Of a DNA stretch of 64,000 bases, positions 63,241-64,000 are shown in pieces (the first letter of the stretch is position 1; the number at the start of each line of letters is the position of its first letter). The DNA is from JAQWRV01 sp045564915. Its GTDB lineage: Bacteria > Pseudomonadota > Alphaproteobacteria > Rhodospirillales > Rhodospirillaceae. The translations under genes were made by a program, and so were the position numbers. Below the pieces are notes generated by a model that saw only the letters and a program-made list of their open reading frames with translations, was not told where the DNA came from and ran no database searches. The DNA lies in NCBI GenBank assembly GCA_045564915.1, contig JBJLGL010000009.1, positions 1 to 64,000 on the forward strand. Direction: 5' to 3'.

Positions 63241-63816
63241 ATGAATATTTCGACAAAGCTTAAGCCAATCGTAAAGACTCTTAAGTTGCAAATGCCAACG
63301 CCTGAGAAGCTGGCGCCCTACGGCGAGATATTGGGGTACAACGAGGCAATCGCGCCTATGCCCATCGATTTTTATGATGGTGCTGTCAAAGTCCGTCGGG
63401 TTGCGAATTTTGTCTCGGATGATCAAACCGAGATGCCCGTCGTGACGGTCAATCGTAGACCATTTGAGATGCGTCACGCGGAACGGCACTTCAAGCATAC
63501 CCAAGCTTTCATTTCGCTCGGATCGAAACCCTTTGTCGCGGCATTTGCACCTCCTAACGATAAAGACATGCCAGATATGGATAAGTGGGAAGCATTTTTG
63601 TTCGACGGATCTGTCGGTTTTATGATGCATGTCGGCACATGGCACGATTTTCCGTTTGCTGTATTTGATCACACGAATCTGATGGTGATTCTGCGTAAAG
63701 AAGCCACTGATGGCTTGGTGCGCGACAACGTCATACAAGATGAAGCCGAAGGACCTGATCTCGAGAAGCGCGATATGCTCGCACGCCACAATACGATCAT
63801 TCGTTTCGACCTTTAG
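63241..63816 (+). CDS. Ureidoglycolate lyase (AllA)-family protein
   Basis: The 191-residue protein has the AllA cupin-like pattern: ERHFKHTQAFISLGSKPFVA, VGFMMHVGTWHDFPFAVFDH and a preceding TPEKLAPYGEIL. AllA splits ureidoglycolate to glyoxylate and urea. It lies 14 bases after the [2Fe-2S] subunit, so it is in the same operon; together with a molybdenum hydroxylase this hints at ureide/purine-type catabolism, although the family also includes other activities. Confidence 0.85.
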   Translation: MNISTKLKPIVKTLKLQMPTPEKLAPYGEILGYNEAIAPMPIDFYDGAVKVRRVANFVSDDQTEMPVVTVNRRPFEMRHAERHFKHTQAFISLGSKPFVAAFAPPNDKDMPDMDKWEAFLFDGSVGFMMHVGTWHDFPFAVFDHTNLMVILRKEATDGLVRDNVIQDEAEGPDLEKRDMLARHNTIIRFDL

Positions 63817-63832
63817 ATCAGAGTCTAGAATC

Positions 63833-64000
63833 ATGACCGATTGGTCTCAGATTGAAGCCTGGGATCGCTCTTACTATCTGCATAACACGCAGGCTAAGGC
63901 GGAGCATCAGTTCGCTGCAGTCGACCGTCAGGATGGAAACTATATTGTCCTGGCGGACGGCTCACGCCTTCTGGACTTTCAGAGCCAGCTCATTTCAGAC
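63833..64000 (+). CDS. Class III aminotransferase, N-terminal part (runs past window end)
   Basis: The first 56 codons from ATG 63833 are open to the window end: TDWSQIEAWDRSYYLHNTQA, then VDRQDGNYIVLADGSRLLDF and QSQLIS. The DGSRLLDFQSQL segment matches the start of PLP-dependent class III aminotransferases (YxxDxxGxxYLDF). It lies 16 bases after the AllA-family gene and so continues the operon. Catalytic Lys and substrate determinants are outside the window. Confidence 0.75.
   Translation, partial: MTDWSQIEAWDRSYYLHNTQAKAEHQFAAVDRQDGNYIVLADGSRLLDFQSQLISD

Noticed and set aside
63154..63834. Minus-strand open frame of 226 codons opposite the AllA-like gene
   Set aside because: Antisense shadow of the AllA-family gene, which has clear motifs and operon context.

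Overview
This looks like chromosomal DNA of an alphaproteobacterium with moderate G+C (about 45-50 % over most of the window, judged by eye). The support comes from an Hsp20 gene followed by a DUF1150 gene, an Irr-type Fur regulator with an Irr-box-like site, a tandem cold-shock-domain protein, a DUF1007/NicO pair, an IalB-family protein, and many TRAP and dipeptide-type transporters. The lineage cannot be fixed further from sequence reading alone; a marine Rhodospirillales-like organism would fit. There are no rRNA genes, transposases, integrases or CRISPR arrays.

Layout. 1-4.0 kb: the end of a fatty-acyl-AMP ligase/ACP/SGNH fusion and a methyltransferase, beside the 3' end of tRNA-Arg(CCU). 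4.6-5.3 kb: Hsp20 and DUF1150. 5.5-11.3 kb: an unusual minus-strand cluster of an ABC ATPase without a permease, a membrane-anchored ferrochelatase-like protein, and two paralogous proteins that each carry two alpha/beta-hydrolase domains, all four with the nucleophile serine replaced. 11.3-17.3 kb: MscS channel, proline iminopeptidase (apparently without a canonical start codon), methyltransferase, DUF1007 and NicO. 17.5-26.5 kb: RND efflux pair, patatin-like protein, then a solute-binding protein with two NTF2-like genes.

26.98-37.5 kb: a long minus-strand catabolic/transport operon. In transcription order it holds DUF1330, TRAP DctP, RidA, DctQ, DctM, an FAH-family hydrolase, a dipeptide-type solute-binding protein (probably starting at CTG), two permeases, two ATPases and a small [2Fe-2S] protein. 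Upstream lie a maleate-isomerase-like gene and a divergent MarR regulator with two near-identical palindromes. 40.1-46.6 kb: cNMP-binding/repeat protein, MobA, GlpK, tandem cold-shock protein, MFS transporter and a small membrane protein. 46.9-50.1 kb: an iron/oxidative-stress block (Irr, rubrerythrin with an Irr box, a CCG-domain Fe-S protein, DUF3501). 50.1-58.9 kb: mostly housekeeping or single metabolic genes (2-hydroxyacid dehydrogenase, class IV aminotransferase, IalB, SpoU methylase, acetoacetyl-CoA synthetase, EamA exporter, PhhB, sirtuin, LMW phosphatase).

59.4-64 kb: a visibly more G+C-rich operon, preceded by a GntR-like operator, encoding a three-subunit molybdenum hydroxylase, a ureidoglycolate-lyase-family protein and the start of a class III aminotransferase.

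The best candidates for something undescribed are the 5.5-11.3 kb cluster and the two non-canonical start sites (ATT for pip, CTG for the solute-binding protein).
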